A DNA stretch of 55,052 nt from Candidatus Poribacteria bacterium (lineage in GTDB: Bacteria > Poribacteria > WGA-4E > WGA-3G). The position numbers and the translations under genes are program-made. The DNA is taken from contig JAPPCZ010000018.1 of assembly GCA_028824685.1 (NCBI GenBank), forward strand, positions 1 through 55,052. Reading direction: 5' to 3'. Positions 9,296-16,913 of the stretch are shown here, piece by piece. Within the stretch, counting starts at the first letter, position 1, and every line of letters starts with the position of its first letter. The notes below the pieces were generated by a model. That model did not search any database. It saw only the letters and a program-made list of their open reading frames with translations, and was not told the origin of the DNA.

Positions 9296-11203
9296 ATGAA
9301 AACAACCTTAAGCGTACTAACTTTATTAATCGTCTTTTCATTCAATATCTTTGCACAAGACTTTAAGCATACTATCCTTGAGGGGCATACTGAATCTGTT
9401 ACCCGAATCGTATTCAGTTCTGATGGAAAGATGCTGGCAAGCGCGAGTCATGACAGAACGATTCGTATATGGGATGTTGCTACAGGAACACATAGGCATA
9501 AACTTACCGGTCATAATGCTTATATCTATTCTGTCGCGTTTAGTCCGGATGGAAAGACACTTGCAAGTGGCAGCGAAAATGGGAAAATTCGTCTTTGGGA
9601 TGCCACCACGGGGCAATATAGAGTGACTCTTGAAGGACATCGGAGTGCTGTCAGAAGTGTCGCATTTAGCCCCGATGGTAAAACACTTGCAAGCGGAAGC
9701 AGTGATACAACAATTCGCTTGTGGAATGCTATCACTGGTTCATACAAAGTAACACTTGAAGGGCATTATAGAGAGGTTAATAGCGTTGCTTTCAGTCCAG
9801 ATGGAAAGACACTTGCAAGTGGTTCTGATCAAACCATCCGCTTATGGGATGCCTCCACTGGGTTCCATAAAAAAACTATCGAACAAAACGGATATAATGT
9901 TGCGTTCATAGAAAATGGAAAAACACTCGTCAGTGGAAATCGTTTATACGATGCGGTCACCGGGCAACAAAAGCAAACCCTTAATGTTAGTAACTTGAAT
10001 TATGTTTCAATAAACTCAGATGCAACAATACTTGCAGGCGTAAGTTCAAGGATAATTTTACTGTGGGATATTGCAACCGAAATTGAAGTAGCATCCCTTG
10101 CAGGGCACACTTCTACTATTTATAGTCTTACGTTTAGTCCGGGAGGAAAGATATTAGCGAGTGGAAGTAGTGATAGAACAATACGCTTATGGGATCTCTC
10201 CACCCATGTTCACATTACACCTTCTACGATTGAATCTCCACCCGTTGGTGAGCAATTTGAAATTAATATTGACATTGCTGGTGGGCAAGATGTTAGAGGT
10301 TATAAGATCACTGTAGACTATGACAGCGATTCACTGCAGTATGTATCTCATGCTAATGGTGATTATCTTTCTGACGATGTTTTTGAAGGTCCAACATTAA
10401 GTCAATCAGGACAAGTATCATTTATCAATATATCTACTGCGGATGCTGGCAGCGGTGACGGTACACTTGCAACAATAACATTCAAAGTTATTTCACGTAG
10501 AGCATCAACAATCAGTTTATCCGCAATGCTTTCTAACAGTGACGGCAGTAGATTACCCTATATAGTTATTTCAGGCAAGGTGGTAGAACCTCCATGGGAT
10601 GTAAATGGCGATGGTGCTGTAGATATCCTGGATCTGTCGTTCGTCGCTGCACGTTTTGGACAAGAAAATCAAACTGTGGCAGATGTAAATGGCGATGGTG
10701 CTGTTGACATTAAAGACCTCATTACGATAGCAAGTGGGTTGGATACTGAAGCTGCTGCCCCTGCAGCGTTAGGGGCAAATCTAAACAAAACACTAATAAA
10801 AACAACTGTACAAAAGTGGATTACACAAGCACAACAGTTAAATCTTACGGATGCCAGGTCACAACGGGGTATTCGCTTCCTTGAACAACTCTTAGCATCA
10901 TTGATGCCCCAAAAGACAGCACTGTTAGCAAATTATCCGAATCCGTTTAACCCTGAGACATGGATACCTTATCACCTTGCAAAGTCTGCAGATGTTACTT
11001 TGACAATACATACTGCAAATGGAGCAGTGGTACGTACACTAACATTTGGGAATATGTCTGCTGGTATATATCAGAGTCGCGGTCGTGCGGCGTACTGGGA
11101 CGGTAGAAATGAGGTGGGTGAATCAGTCGCGAGTGGTATCTATTTTTATACGCTTACGGCAGGGAAATTTACTGCGACGCGGAAGATGCTGATCCTGAAA
11201 TAG
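9296..11203 (+). CDS. Exported WD40 protein with cohesin-like, dockerin and sorting-type domains
   Basis: After a short signal peptide (about 1-20, NIFAQ) there are seven WD40 repeats (about 22-302) with SPDGKTLASGS and IRLWD motifs, enough for one seven-blade propeller. The fifth repeat is degenerate and lacks the usual WD ending. A cohesin-like sandwich (about 305-425) is followed by a dockerin with two DVNGDGAVDI loops (about 432-484) and the NYPNPFNPETWIPY domain (about 542-635). The order propeller-cohesin-dockerin-sorting is repeated in the protein at 45469-47628. The DUF58 gene starts 6 bp after its stop, suggesting co-transcription. Probably a cell-surface interaction scaffold; no catalytic site is visible. 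Confidence 0.85.
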   Translation: MKTTLSVLTLLIVFSFNIFAQDFKHTILEGHTESVTRIVFSSDGKMLASASHDRTIRIWDVATGTHRHKLTGHNAYIYSVAFSPDGKTLASGSENGKIRLWDATTGQYRVTLEGHRSAVRSVAFSPDGKTLASGSSDTTIRLWNAITGSYKVTLEGHYREVNSVAFSPDGKTLASGSDQTIRLWDASTGFHKKTIEQNGYNVAFIENGKTLVSGNRLYDAVTGQQKQTLNVSNLNYVSINSDATILAGVSSRIILLWDIATEIEVASLAGHTSTIYSLTFSPGGKILASGSSDRTIRLWDLSTHVHITPSTIESPPVGEQFEINIDIAGGQDVRGYKITVDYDSDSLQYVSHANGDYLSDDVFEGPTLSQSGQVSFINISTADAGSGDGTLATITFKVISRRASTISLSAMLSNSDGSRLPYIVISGKVVEPPWDVNGDGAVDILDLSFVAARFGQENQTVADVNGDGAVDIKDLITIASGLDTEAAAPAALGANLNKTLIKTTVQKWITQAQQLNLTDARSQRGIRFLEQLLASLMPQKTALLANYPNPFNPETWIPYHLAKSADVTLTIHTANGAVVRTLTFGNMSAGIYQSRGRAAYWDGRNEVGESVASGIYFYTLTAGKFTATRKMLILK

Positions 11204-11209
11204 TATCAA

Positions 11210-12094
11210 ATGACCATGTTAAGTCCTGAATTTCTCACCAAGCTTGAGCAGTTACGCATCCATTGCCAACAACCGTTTCGTGGGAAATTTAGAGGGGATC
11301 GTCGCAGTCTCAACCGTGGAACAGGGGTTGAATTTGCCGATTATCGCCTCTATGAGCATGGCGATGATCTGCGTTATCTTGACTGGAACGTTTACGCACG
11401 TTTGGAAAAGTTGTTTATCAAATTATTCCAAGCGGACCAAGAATTAGCAATCTCTATTTTGATAGATACAAGTCAGTCTATGCAGTTTGGCGAACCTGCA
11501 AAGTTAAACTATGTAAAACAGATTGCTGCATCGTTAGGCTACATTGCTTTAGCGAATTCGGATCGTGTGGCACTATTTACGTTAGCAGATCATCTGTTTT
11601 CAGTGCTGCCCCCCACTTACGGAAAATCACAATACTCGCGTTTTCAAAAAGTACTTTCAACAATTGAAGCAGGGGGGACAACGCGATTGACGGAATGCTT
11701 GAAGCATTTGGCGGCATTCCAAGCTCAAGCAGGTGTAGCGATTATTCTGAGCGATTTTTTAGATTCTGGCGGGTATGCGGAGGGTATTAATTCGTTGTTA
11801 GGGCGTGGATTTGCGCTGACATTAATTCACGTTCAATGCCTTGAAGAAATTGATCCGCCGCCTCCCGGTGAATGGCAATTAGAAGATGCTGAAACAGGTG
11901 AAACAAAAGAGATTACAGTCAACGAAGAGACAATTGCACACTACCAAAACCGACAAAGAGAATTCTGTGAAAACTTAGACCGCTTCTGCACAGAGCGAGG
12001 TATCGGTTATGTGCGCATAAGCACAGATATCCCCTTTGAGTCTGTTATTTTGCGAGATATGCAACGCACAGGTTTTATTCGGCGGAGATATTGA
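11210..12094 (+). CDS. DUF58 / von Willebrand A-like protein
   Basis: The 294-residue protein matches the DUF58 family: the N-terminal signature with FRGxxRSLNRGTGxEFADYRLYEHGDDLRYLDWNVYAR is clear, and a vWA-type metal site DTSQSM follows at about residue 87-92. No membrane segment is seen. DUF58 genes usually sit beside a MoxR AAA+ ATPase, with which they are thought to work in cofactor insertion or envelope stress; no MoxR gene is present here. The ATG is 6 bp after the upstream stop and has no obvious ribosome binding site; a second in-frame ATG at 11216 is possible. Confidence 0.85.
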   Translation: MTMLSPEFLTKLEQLRIHCQQPFRGKFRGDRRSLNRGTGVEFADYRLYEHGDDLRYLDWNVYARLEKLFIKLFQADQELAISILIDTSQSMQFGEPAKLNYVKQIAASLGYIALANSDRVALFTLADHLFSVLPPTYGKSQYSRFQKVLSTIEAGGTTRLTECLKHLAAFQAQAGVAIILSDFLDSGGYAEGINSLLGRGFALTLIHVQCLEEIDPPPPGEWQLEDAETGETKEITVNEETIAHYQNRQREFCENLDRFCTERGIGYVRISTDIPFESVILRDMQRTGFIRRRY

Positions 12095-12126
12095 ACATTA
12101 TATGGCACTTAGCGAGGAGAAATTAT

Positions 12127-12669
12127 ATGCAGAAACAGTTTGCAGAAACCACATTAGAACTTATTCAAGGTGATATAACGAAAGCAGAAGTTGATGCGAT
12201 TGTAAACGCAGCGAACGAAAAACTGATCGGTGGCGGCGGTGTAGATGGAGCGATTCGTCGCGCAGGTGGTAACGAAGTTGTGAAGGAATGCGATGAGATT
12301 CGAGCGCGTCAAGGCGGTTGTCCAACAGGCACTGCGGTTATCACTACTGGCGGCAACCTGCCTGCACAATATATTATTCACACTGTCGGTCCAATTTGGA
12401 GCGGAGGTGATGCGGATGAAGCTGCGCTTCTCGCGAGTTGTTATAAAGAGAGTCTTCAGTTAGCTGCAGAAAACGGTGTGAAATCAATCGCTTTTCCATC
12501 AATCAGCACAGGAGTTTATGGATACCCGACAGAGAAAGCGGCGACTGTGGCACTTGAAACGATTCGTGACTTGGCAGAAAGTAACGCTACGATGCCAGAA
12601 TTAATCCAGTTTGTTTTATTTGATGATGCTACTTATGGTTGTTATTCGGACGCACTTTCGGATATTTGA
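12127..12669 (+). CDS. Macro-domain protein (O-acetyl-ADP-ribose deacetylase type)
   Basis: The 180-residue protein is a single macro domain. It has the ADP-ribose-binding motifs GDITKAEVDAIVNAAN, GGGGVDGAI and the phosphate-binding loop SISTGVYGYP. Family members hydrolyse O-acetyl-ADP-ribose or remove ADP-ribose from proteins or nucleic acids. The ATG at 12127 is chosen over a TTG at 12091 because GAGGAGA (12114-12120) is 6 nt upstream and the macro fold begins just after it. It lies 32 bp after the DUF58 gene, probably in the same transcript. There is no extra domain or partner such as a DarT-type toxin next to it. Confidence 0.9.
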   Translation: MQKQFAETTLELIQGDITKAEVDAIVNAANEKLIGGGGVDGAIRRAGGNEVVKECDEIRARQGGCPTGTAVITTGGNLPAQYIIHTVGPIWSGGDADEAALLASCYKESLQLAAENGVKSIAFPSISTGVYGYPTEKAATVALETIRDLAESNATMPELIQFVLFDDATYGCYSDALSDI

Positions 12670-12805
12670 ACAATGGATTATACTGTGTTTATGAGATAGA
12701 ATTCACCTACCGTCAAGTATGTTTCTGCTACGATTATGCTTACAAGATGTGCCTATTATGCAAAACCTCCTACGTGCCTAATGCTTTGTCAACGTATTGT
12801 TGGAG

Positions 12806-12871
12806 GTCGCGATTCGGAGATCGCTCCTACCGATGAACCGCTTATGGTAGGAGGGAACTCCGATTCCCGAC
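12806..12871. repeat. Imperfect palindromic intergenic repeat
   Basis: Two 25-nt arms (12806-12830 and 12847-12871) are inverted copies with about five mismatches around a 16-nt loop. The left arm recurs exactly at 26105-26129, so this is a dispersed repeat of the genome rather than a local terminator. It lies between the macro-domain and MFS genes. Confidence 0.7.
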
Positions 12872-12925
12872 TACTTCAAGACCATCAATTAGCACTTGAC
12901 TAAGCACTAAGGGAGTCGCTCAAAT

Positions 12926-14107
12926 TTGGCATCAAGTAATTTCAGTCGGGTATCGTTGATCCTGCCCATCTACCTACCTGCATTACTTCTTTCAACAGGC
13001 GCGGGAATCATCTCTCCAACACTCCCTATCTATATCAAATCGTTTGAGTTATCCTATACGTTGACGACCTTCGTAATTGCGGTTGGCGTTGTGGGGAATA
13101 TCCCTGCTGGTGTGTTAGTAGAGCGAATCGGCAGGAAACCAGCTATGCTGCTTGGCTTGGTAATGATAGGTTTTTCAGCAATTGGTATGGGAATAGCCGG
13201 AAACATTTGGCATCTTTTCGGGGCGCAGTTAGTTGGGGGTGTCGGTAATGCATTGTGGATGCTCTCTCGACATGCCTATATGGCAGATGTGATTCCGTTG
13301 GCAAAACGTGGAAGATCAATCGCGCTGTTTGGTGGTGTCAACCGGATGGGAACTTTCGCTGGAAAGTTTGGGGCGATCTTCCTTGGAGTAAACCTGCGTC
13401 TCCCATTTTTCGTATATACAGCGATTGCGGTGTTAACATTAATCATTTGCTTCTTCTCTATACCCGGAATAAAACCAGAACTAAAGGCTCAGTCGCAAAA
13501 AGCACATCAACCCTACCTAAAACAACTACTTCATGTGTCAAAACAGCATTTTAAACTCTTGGCAACAGCGGGAATTGGGCAGGTTTGTGTTCAGACGTTG
13601 CGGCGCGGGTGCCATATTATCATTCCGCTCTATGCCAATGATGTCGTCGGTTTAAGCACACGCGGTGTCCGGTCAGTGGAAATGATTTCTTCGGCAGTTG
13701 ATATGTCAATGTTCCCTGTGGCTGGGTTTATGATGGATCGTTTCGGTAGACGATACGCTACGGTGCCGGGTATATGTATCTTTGCTACGGGTATGGCGTT
13801 AATGCCGTTTACGGATACATTTACATGGCTGCTATTGGCGGCAATTGTAATGCGATTTGGTAACGGAATCGCATCGGGGACAATGATGACGCTCGGTGCA
13901 GATTTAGCACCGAAGGAGGGTACTGGAGAGTTTCTCGGATTGTGGCGAATCACTGGAGATTTTGGGGGTGCTGCAGGACCCGTTGTTGTTGGAAATATTG
14001 CTGATTGGTTTGGATTGGGCTTTTCGGGTTTTGCTTTAGGAGGAATTGGTTACCTTGCAGTTGGTATCTTCCTCTGGTTAGTACCAGAGACACTGCAAAG
14101 GGAATAG
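12926..14107 (+). CDS. Major facilitator superfamily transporter
   Basis: The 393-residue protein is very hydrophobic, with about 12 predicted membrane segments and the MFS loop 2-3 signature (GNIPAGVLVERIGRKPAMLLG) plus a related one after helix 8 (GFMMDRFGRRYATVPG). MFS proteins move small solutes or drugs by proton coupling; the substrate cannot be told from sequence alone. The start is a TTG with GGGAG (12911-12915) 10 nt upstream; no ATG gives a complete first helix. It stands alone, followed by an oppositely oriented tRNA gene only 3 bp after its stop. Confidence 0.85.
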   Translation: MASSNFSRVSLILPIYLPALLLSTGAGIISPTLPIYIKSFELSYTLTTFVIAVGVVGNIPAGVLVERIGRKPAMLLGLVMIGFSAIGMGIAGNIWHLFGAQLVGGVGNALWMLSRHAYMADVIPLAKRGRSIALFGGVNRMGTFAGKFGAIFLGVNLRLPFFVYTAIAVLTLIICFFSIPGIKPELKAQSQKAHQPYLKQLLHVSKQHFKLLATAGIGQVCVQTLRRGCHIIIPLYANDVVGLSTRGVRSVEMISSAVDMSMFPVAGFMMDRFGRRYATVPGICIFATGMALMPFTDTFTWLLLAAIVMRFGNGIASGTMMTLGADLAPKEGTGEFLGLWRITGDFGGAAGPVVVGNIADWFGLGFSGFALGGIGYLAVGIFLWLVPETLQRE

Positions 14108-14110
14108 CAT

Positions 14111-14196
14111 GCCGGGAAAGGGACTCGAACCCTTACGCGCAAAAAAGCACACTAGAACCTGAATCTAGCCTGTCTACCAAATTCCAGCATCCCGGC
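14111..14196 (-). tRNA. tRNA-Leu (anticodon CAG)
   Basis: Reading the minus strand from 14196, a 7-bp acceptor stem GCCGGGA is closed by TCCCGGC. The anticodon stem CTAGA/TCTAG encloses TTCAGGT (anticodon CAG), a long variable arm follows as expected for leucine, and the T loop is GGTTCGAGTCC. The 3' CCA is not encoded. It is convergent with the MFS gene and has a sigma70 promoter just upstream. Confidence 0.93.
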
Positions 14197-14212
14197 TTTA
14201 AGGAATAATACA

Positions 14213-14241
14213 AGTATACACAGATTGCAGAGAAAAGTCAA
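14213..14241 (-). promoter_or_regulatory. sigma70 promoter of tRNA-Leu
   Basis: On the minus strand TTGACT (14241-14236) and TATACT (14218-14213) are 17 bp apart, with the -10 box 16 bp before the mature tRNA start. The outer base of the -35 box is the first base of the target duplication of the adjacent MITE. Confidence 0.7.
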
Positions 14242-14433
14242 ATTAAAAGCAGGGTTATTCAGTTTTTCTGTGCATTTTATTGCAAACGTTAATATTTATA
14301 GTCGCATTGTAGGTCCAAATCAACGCTATGAATGCCACACGCGCATGCTGCGTTGATTTGGACCTACAATATATACTCTCAGTAAAACCTATTAACCGAT
14401 TATTCTTAAAACTGAATAACCCTGAATTAAAAG
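14241..14433. mobile_element. 175-bp MITE with 17-bp TIRs and 9-bp target duplication
   Basis: Perfect terminal inverted repeats (CAGGGTTATTCAGTTTT at 14250-14266 and its complement at 14408-14424) bound a 175-bp element with no gene. The 9-bp direct repeat AATTAAAAG flanks it exactly (14241-14249 and 14425-14433). Inside is a perfect 20-bp inverted repeat (14306-14325 and 14351-14370). A 21-nt copy of the right end recurs at 26975-26995, close to an IS1-family transposase remnant. A 9-bp duplication is typical of IS1 insertions, so mobilisation by an IS1-type transposase is a reasonable inference. Confidence 0.85.
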
Positions 14434-14533
14434 GTGGAAATGTGGTATAATCTTAATGTGAGTTTGAGAGCGGTGTGAAATAGTTTGCAATAGCATATAA
14501 TCACGGAATATCACATAAATATAACAGAAAAAA

Positions 14534-15064
14534 ATGATGAAGCGTTACCTATATATTCTTTTACTAATATGTGCTTGCGTAGTAGTTTTGGGATGTCAAT
14601 CGAAAGCATTTCAAATGCTAATTGAACCTCAAGAATGGGAGAATCTTGCGATTGCAGAAGGTGTTACCTGCACATCTCCAGAAATGATAGATGGTAATCT
14701 GAAAACAGTTGGATACGCGAAAGGGAGATGGATTCATTTGACACTTCCTACTCGAAAAGCAATCCATCGTATTGTCATTCGTGGCACAAACATTACAGAT
14801 GCAATTTTGTATAAGCAATTAGAAGGCGATGGGCGTTGGCAAGCACTTCTGGAAGTTCATAACAACCGAGGTAATGCAATTGAGATGCGTAGGAGTATTA
14901 TAGCACAATCATTACGCATTTATATCGGCGGCACCTCCGATGATAAACGCATAGCCTCTCAATATTCACCTCTATATGGACGCATCATGCCGCGAAAAGC
15001 ATTAGGTAAACCTTTCGCCCAGGAAATTGAAGTATACGGATTAATATCAAAGGATAAAAAATGA
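14534..15064 (+). CDS. Lipoprotein with discoidin-like fold
   Basis: The N terminus is a lipoprotein signal (hydrophobic stretch ending VVVLGC, Cys at residue 21), so the 176-residue product is probably lipid-anchored. The rest resembles F5/8 type C (discoidin-like) carbohydrate-binding domains: ...SPEMIDGNLKTVGYAKGRWIHLTL, then IHRIVIRG and a final EIEVYG strand. A TATAAT at 14446-14451, just outside the MITE end, may be its -10 box, but the -35 is poor. Its stop overlaps the start of the next gene (ATGA), so the two are translationally coupled. Function is otherwise unknown. Confidence 0.75.
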   Translation: MMKRYLYILLLICACVVVLGCQSKAFQMLIEPQEWENLAIAEGVTCTSPEMIDGNLKTVGYAKGRWIHLTLPTRKAIHRIVIRGTNITDAILYKQLEGDGRWQALLEVHNNRGNAIEMRRSIIAQSLRIYIGGTSDDKRIASQYSPLYGRIMPRKALGKPFAQEIEVYGLISKDKK

Positions 15065-16122
15065 AACGTTTGATTTTTGAAGACATATATAGTTGGTCGG
15101 TATTTAGCGAAGCACGGCAGATTGATTTTAACGGACATCTATGGGTTAGGGACGATGGAAATATCGCCATAGATCCAGTTACCATGTGTGATGCCGACCG
15201 TGCGCAATTTGAAGAACTTGGCGGTGCGAAATGGATTGTGATTACAAACCGTGACCATGAGAGAGAAGCGGCGGCGTTTCAAGAATGGACAGGGGCAGAA
15301 GTAATTGTGCATGAAGCGGATGCTGATTTGCTTGAGATTAAAACTGCGCGAAAGATTAGTGATGGCGAAACGATTGTGCCGGGTTTACGGGCAGTTCATC
15401 TCCCGTTTGGGAAAAGCCCTGGCGAAATAGCACTCTATTTTTCAGAAAAAAATGCAATCCTTTTTGGAGATATAGTCGCAGGTGAACCGATGGGACGTTT
15501 GACACTACTTGCCGATGAGAAGTTGGCAGATGCACCAAAAGCGGCGATGCAACTTCGCAAGGTGTTAGCACTGAATTTCAACGCTGTTCTCGTTGGAGAT
15601 GGGCACTCTCTCTTTAGAGATGGACGACAAGAATTGGTGGAATGCCTGCAAGCACGGAGCGATATTTATATCAATCGTATCAACATTGATGAAATCGAAT
15701 GGGCAGATAGGAATGCTCCACACCCTTATGAGTTTGAATATAAAGATATTGACCCGCTTATCGGGGCTAAAAATATAGGATATTGTATTTACCGTCTGCA
15801 ACCGGGTAAGGCAAGTTTCCCGATGCACTTACATCACTTTGGTGAGGAGATGTGCTACGTGATGGAAGGTACATGCACACTCAAAACCCCTCGTGGAGAT
15901 ATGGAAGTACGCCAAGGTGATTTTATTGCGTTTCCACCAGGTCCAGTTGGGGCACATAAGTTTGTAAACGAAGGTGATGCCCCAGTGATATTGTTTATAC
16001 TCGGCACTGCCACGCCACACGATGTGAGTGAGTATCCAGATTCCAACAAGGTACTACCTTATGTGCTTCGGAAAATCTATCGTAAAGAGCCGAGTCTTGA
16101 TTATTTTGATGGCGAGGTGTAA
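15061..16122 (+). CDS. Metallo-beta-lactamase-like / cupin fusion protein
   Basis: The 353-residue protein has two parts. Residues about 1-200 follow the metallo-beta-lactamase outline (AIDPVTM, ITNRDHER, LPFGKSPGEIALYF, LFGDIVAGEPMGRLTLL, VLVGDGHSLF) but the HxHxDH zinc motif is reduced to NRDHER, so zinc hydrolase activity is doubtful. Residues about 240-330 are a cupin with HLHHFGEEMCYVMEG and a later GAHKF, a full set of metal ligands. It overlaps the lipoprotein gene by 4 nt, so the two proteins are made together and may act together at the envelope, or the cupin part may bind a small sugar-like ligand. Both proposals are inference. Confidence 0.7.
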   Translation: MKRLIFEDIYSWSVFSEARQIDFNGHLWVRDDGNIAIDPVTMCDADRAQFEELGGAKWIVITNRDHEREAAAFQEWTGAEVIVHEADADLLEIKTARKISDGETIVPGLRAVHLPFGKSPGEIALYFSEKNAILFGDIVAGEPMGRLTLLADEKLADAPKAAMQLRKVLALNFNAVLVGDGHSLFRDGRQELVECLQARSDIYINRINIDEIEWADRNAPHPYEFEYKDIDPLIGAKNIGYCIYRLQPGKASFPMHLHHFGEEMCYVMEGTCTLKTPRGDMEVRQGDFIAFPPGPVGAHKFVNEGDAPVILFILGTATPHDVSEYPDSNKVLPYVLRKIYRKEPSLDYFDGEV

Positions 16123-16212
16123 TAGTTATACCATTTCTATATGAAAATGTCACATTATATTATACGCGCTTGATATGGCTAAACCAGCACCGGTAAGTGA
16201 TAACTTTCCATT

Positions 16213-16473
16213 TTAGTCGCGTTCGGGGAATGCTTTTGCTATCCATATAACTATCGCATAGACAATCCAGGTTATGGCAACGCCAAAGAGAAAAAGAAGT
16301 ATCCATTTGAATGGGCTTTCTGTGTCCAGCGAAGGCACGGTACCCGGTATGTATGTCTCACGCGAAGCAAAATGTTCAATTATAATGCTCACAATTCCTA
16401 TAACTATTGAAATAGCTGAGAATAGCCGTCTGCGAAACTTTTTGTATCGATTATTAAGCAAAAAATCTTTCAT
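16213..16473 (-). CDS. Small two-helix membrane protein, unknown
   Basis: The 86-residue protein has two strongly hydrophobic segments (about 17-34 and 57-79) separated by a polar stretch with SRETYIPGTVPSLDTES. It begins MKDFLLNNRYKKFRRRLF, a positively charged start that would stay in the cytoplasm. I do not recognise a family. It stands alone, convergent with the cupin gene 90 bp away; the hydrophobic pattern and charge bias support a real gene. Confidence 0.6.
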   Translation of the reverse strand: MKDFLLNNRYKKFRRRLFSAISIVIGIVSIIIEHFASRETYIPGTVPSLDTESPFKWILLFLFGVAITWIVYAIVIWIAKAFPERD

Positions 16474-16491
16474 TAATTAGTCTACTTATTT

Positions 16492-16551
16492 CGTAGGTCG
16501 AGTAGAAGCAGTAGCGATACCCGACTTTTATAGTATCATGTCGGGTATCGC
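16492..16551. repeat. Palindromic intergenic repeat
   Basis: A perfect 12-bp inverted repeat GCGATACCCGAC (16514-16525) / GTCGGGTATCGC (16540-16551) has a 14-nt loop. GTAGGTCG on its left (16493-16500) and CGACCTAC (16871-16878) far to its right are also inverted, so the whole 16492-16880 gap looks like nested palindromes. No gene is seen in 16474-16913. Confidence 0.6.
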
Positions 16552-16640
16552 AAGCTCTACCCATAGGTGTCAATTTAGAAAAAATCTATGTTATTGTGAA
16601 CAAACACTTCTAAATACGCATGATTATGGAGATTAGCTAT

Positions 16641-16813
16641 ATTTAGTCCCGTAGGGACGATATGTTTATAGAAAAACGGTGAACAACTCCTCTTTAGTCC
16701 CGTAGGGACGATATTTAGAAAATATGGCGTTGGGATACACATATCGTCCCTACGGGACTAAAACATATATACATCTCATATCTATAAACATATCGTCCCT
16801 ACGGGACTGAAGA
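16641..16813. repeat. Fold-back array A of a hairpin repeat (+ + - -)
   Basis: Four copies of a ~30-nt unit built on GTCCCGTAGGGACG plus ATATGTTTATAGA lie at 16641-16675 (+), 16692-16720 (+), 16741-16763 (-) and 16781-16813 (-). Each has its own hairpin (GTCCC GTA GGGAC) and the outer pair can also fold back on each other. Spacers are 16-20 nt and unrelated in sequence. The same layout occurs at 20526-20703 and 26782-26923. Confidence 0.85.
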
Positions 16814-16913
16814 CACTGCCACAGTGGATTTATCCCTAAATCGACACCCATGGGTTTCGCAAGCTCAACCCGACCTACAACATGTTATGACAATTTGTCA
16901 ATTAGAAATGGTA

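Noticed and set aside
11210..12669. Macro-domain plus DUF58 as a defence or DarTG-like module
   Set aside because: No DarT-type ADP-ribosyltransferase or other effector is adjacent, and both proteins look like ordinary family members.
12639..12836. 65-codon frame after the macro-domain gene
   Set aside because: Overlaps the macro gene out of frame and then reads into the palindromic repeat; no ribosome binding site.
16641..16813. CRISPR array
   Set aside because: Units change orientation halfway, spacers are too short (16-20 nt), and no cas gene is present.
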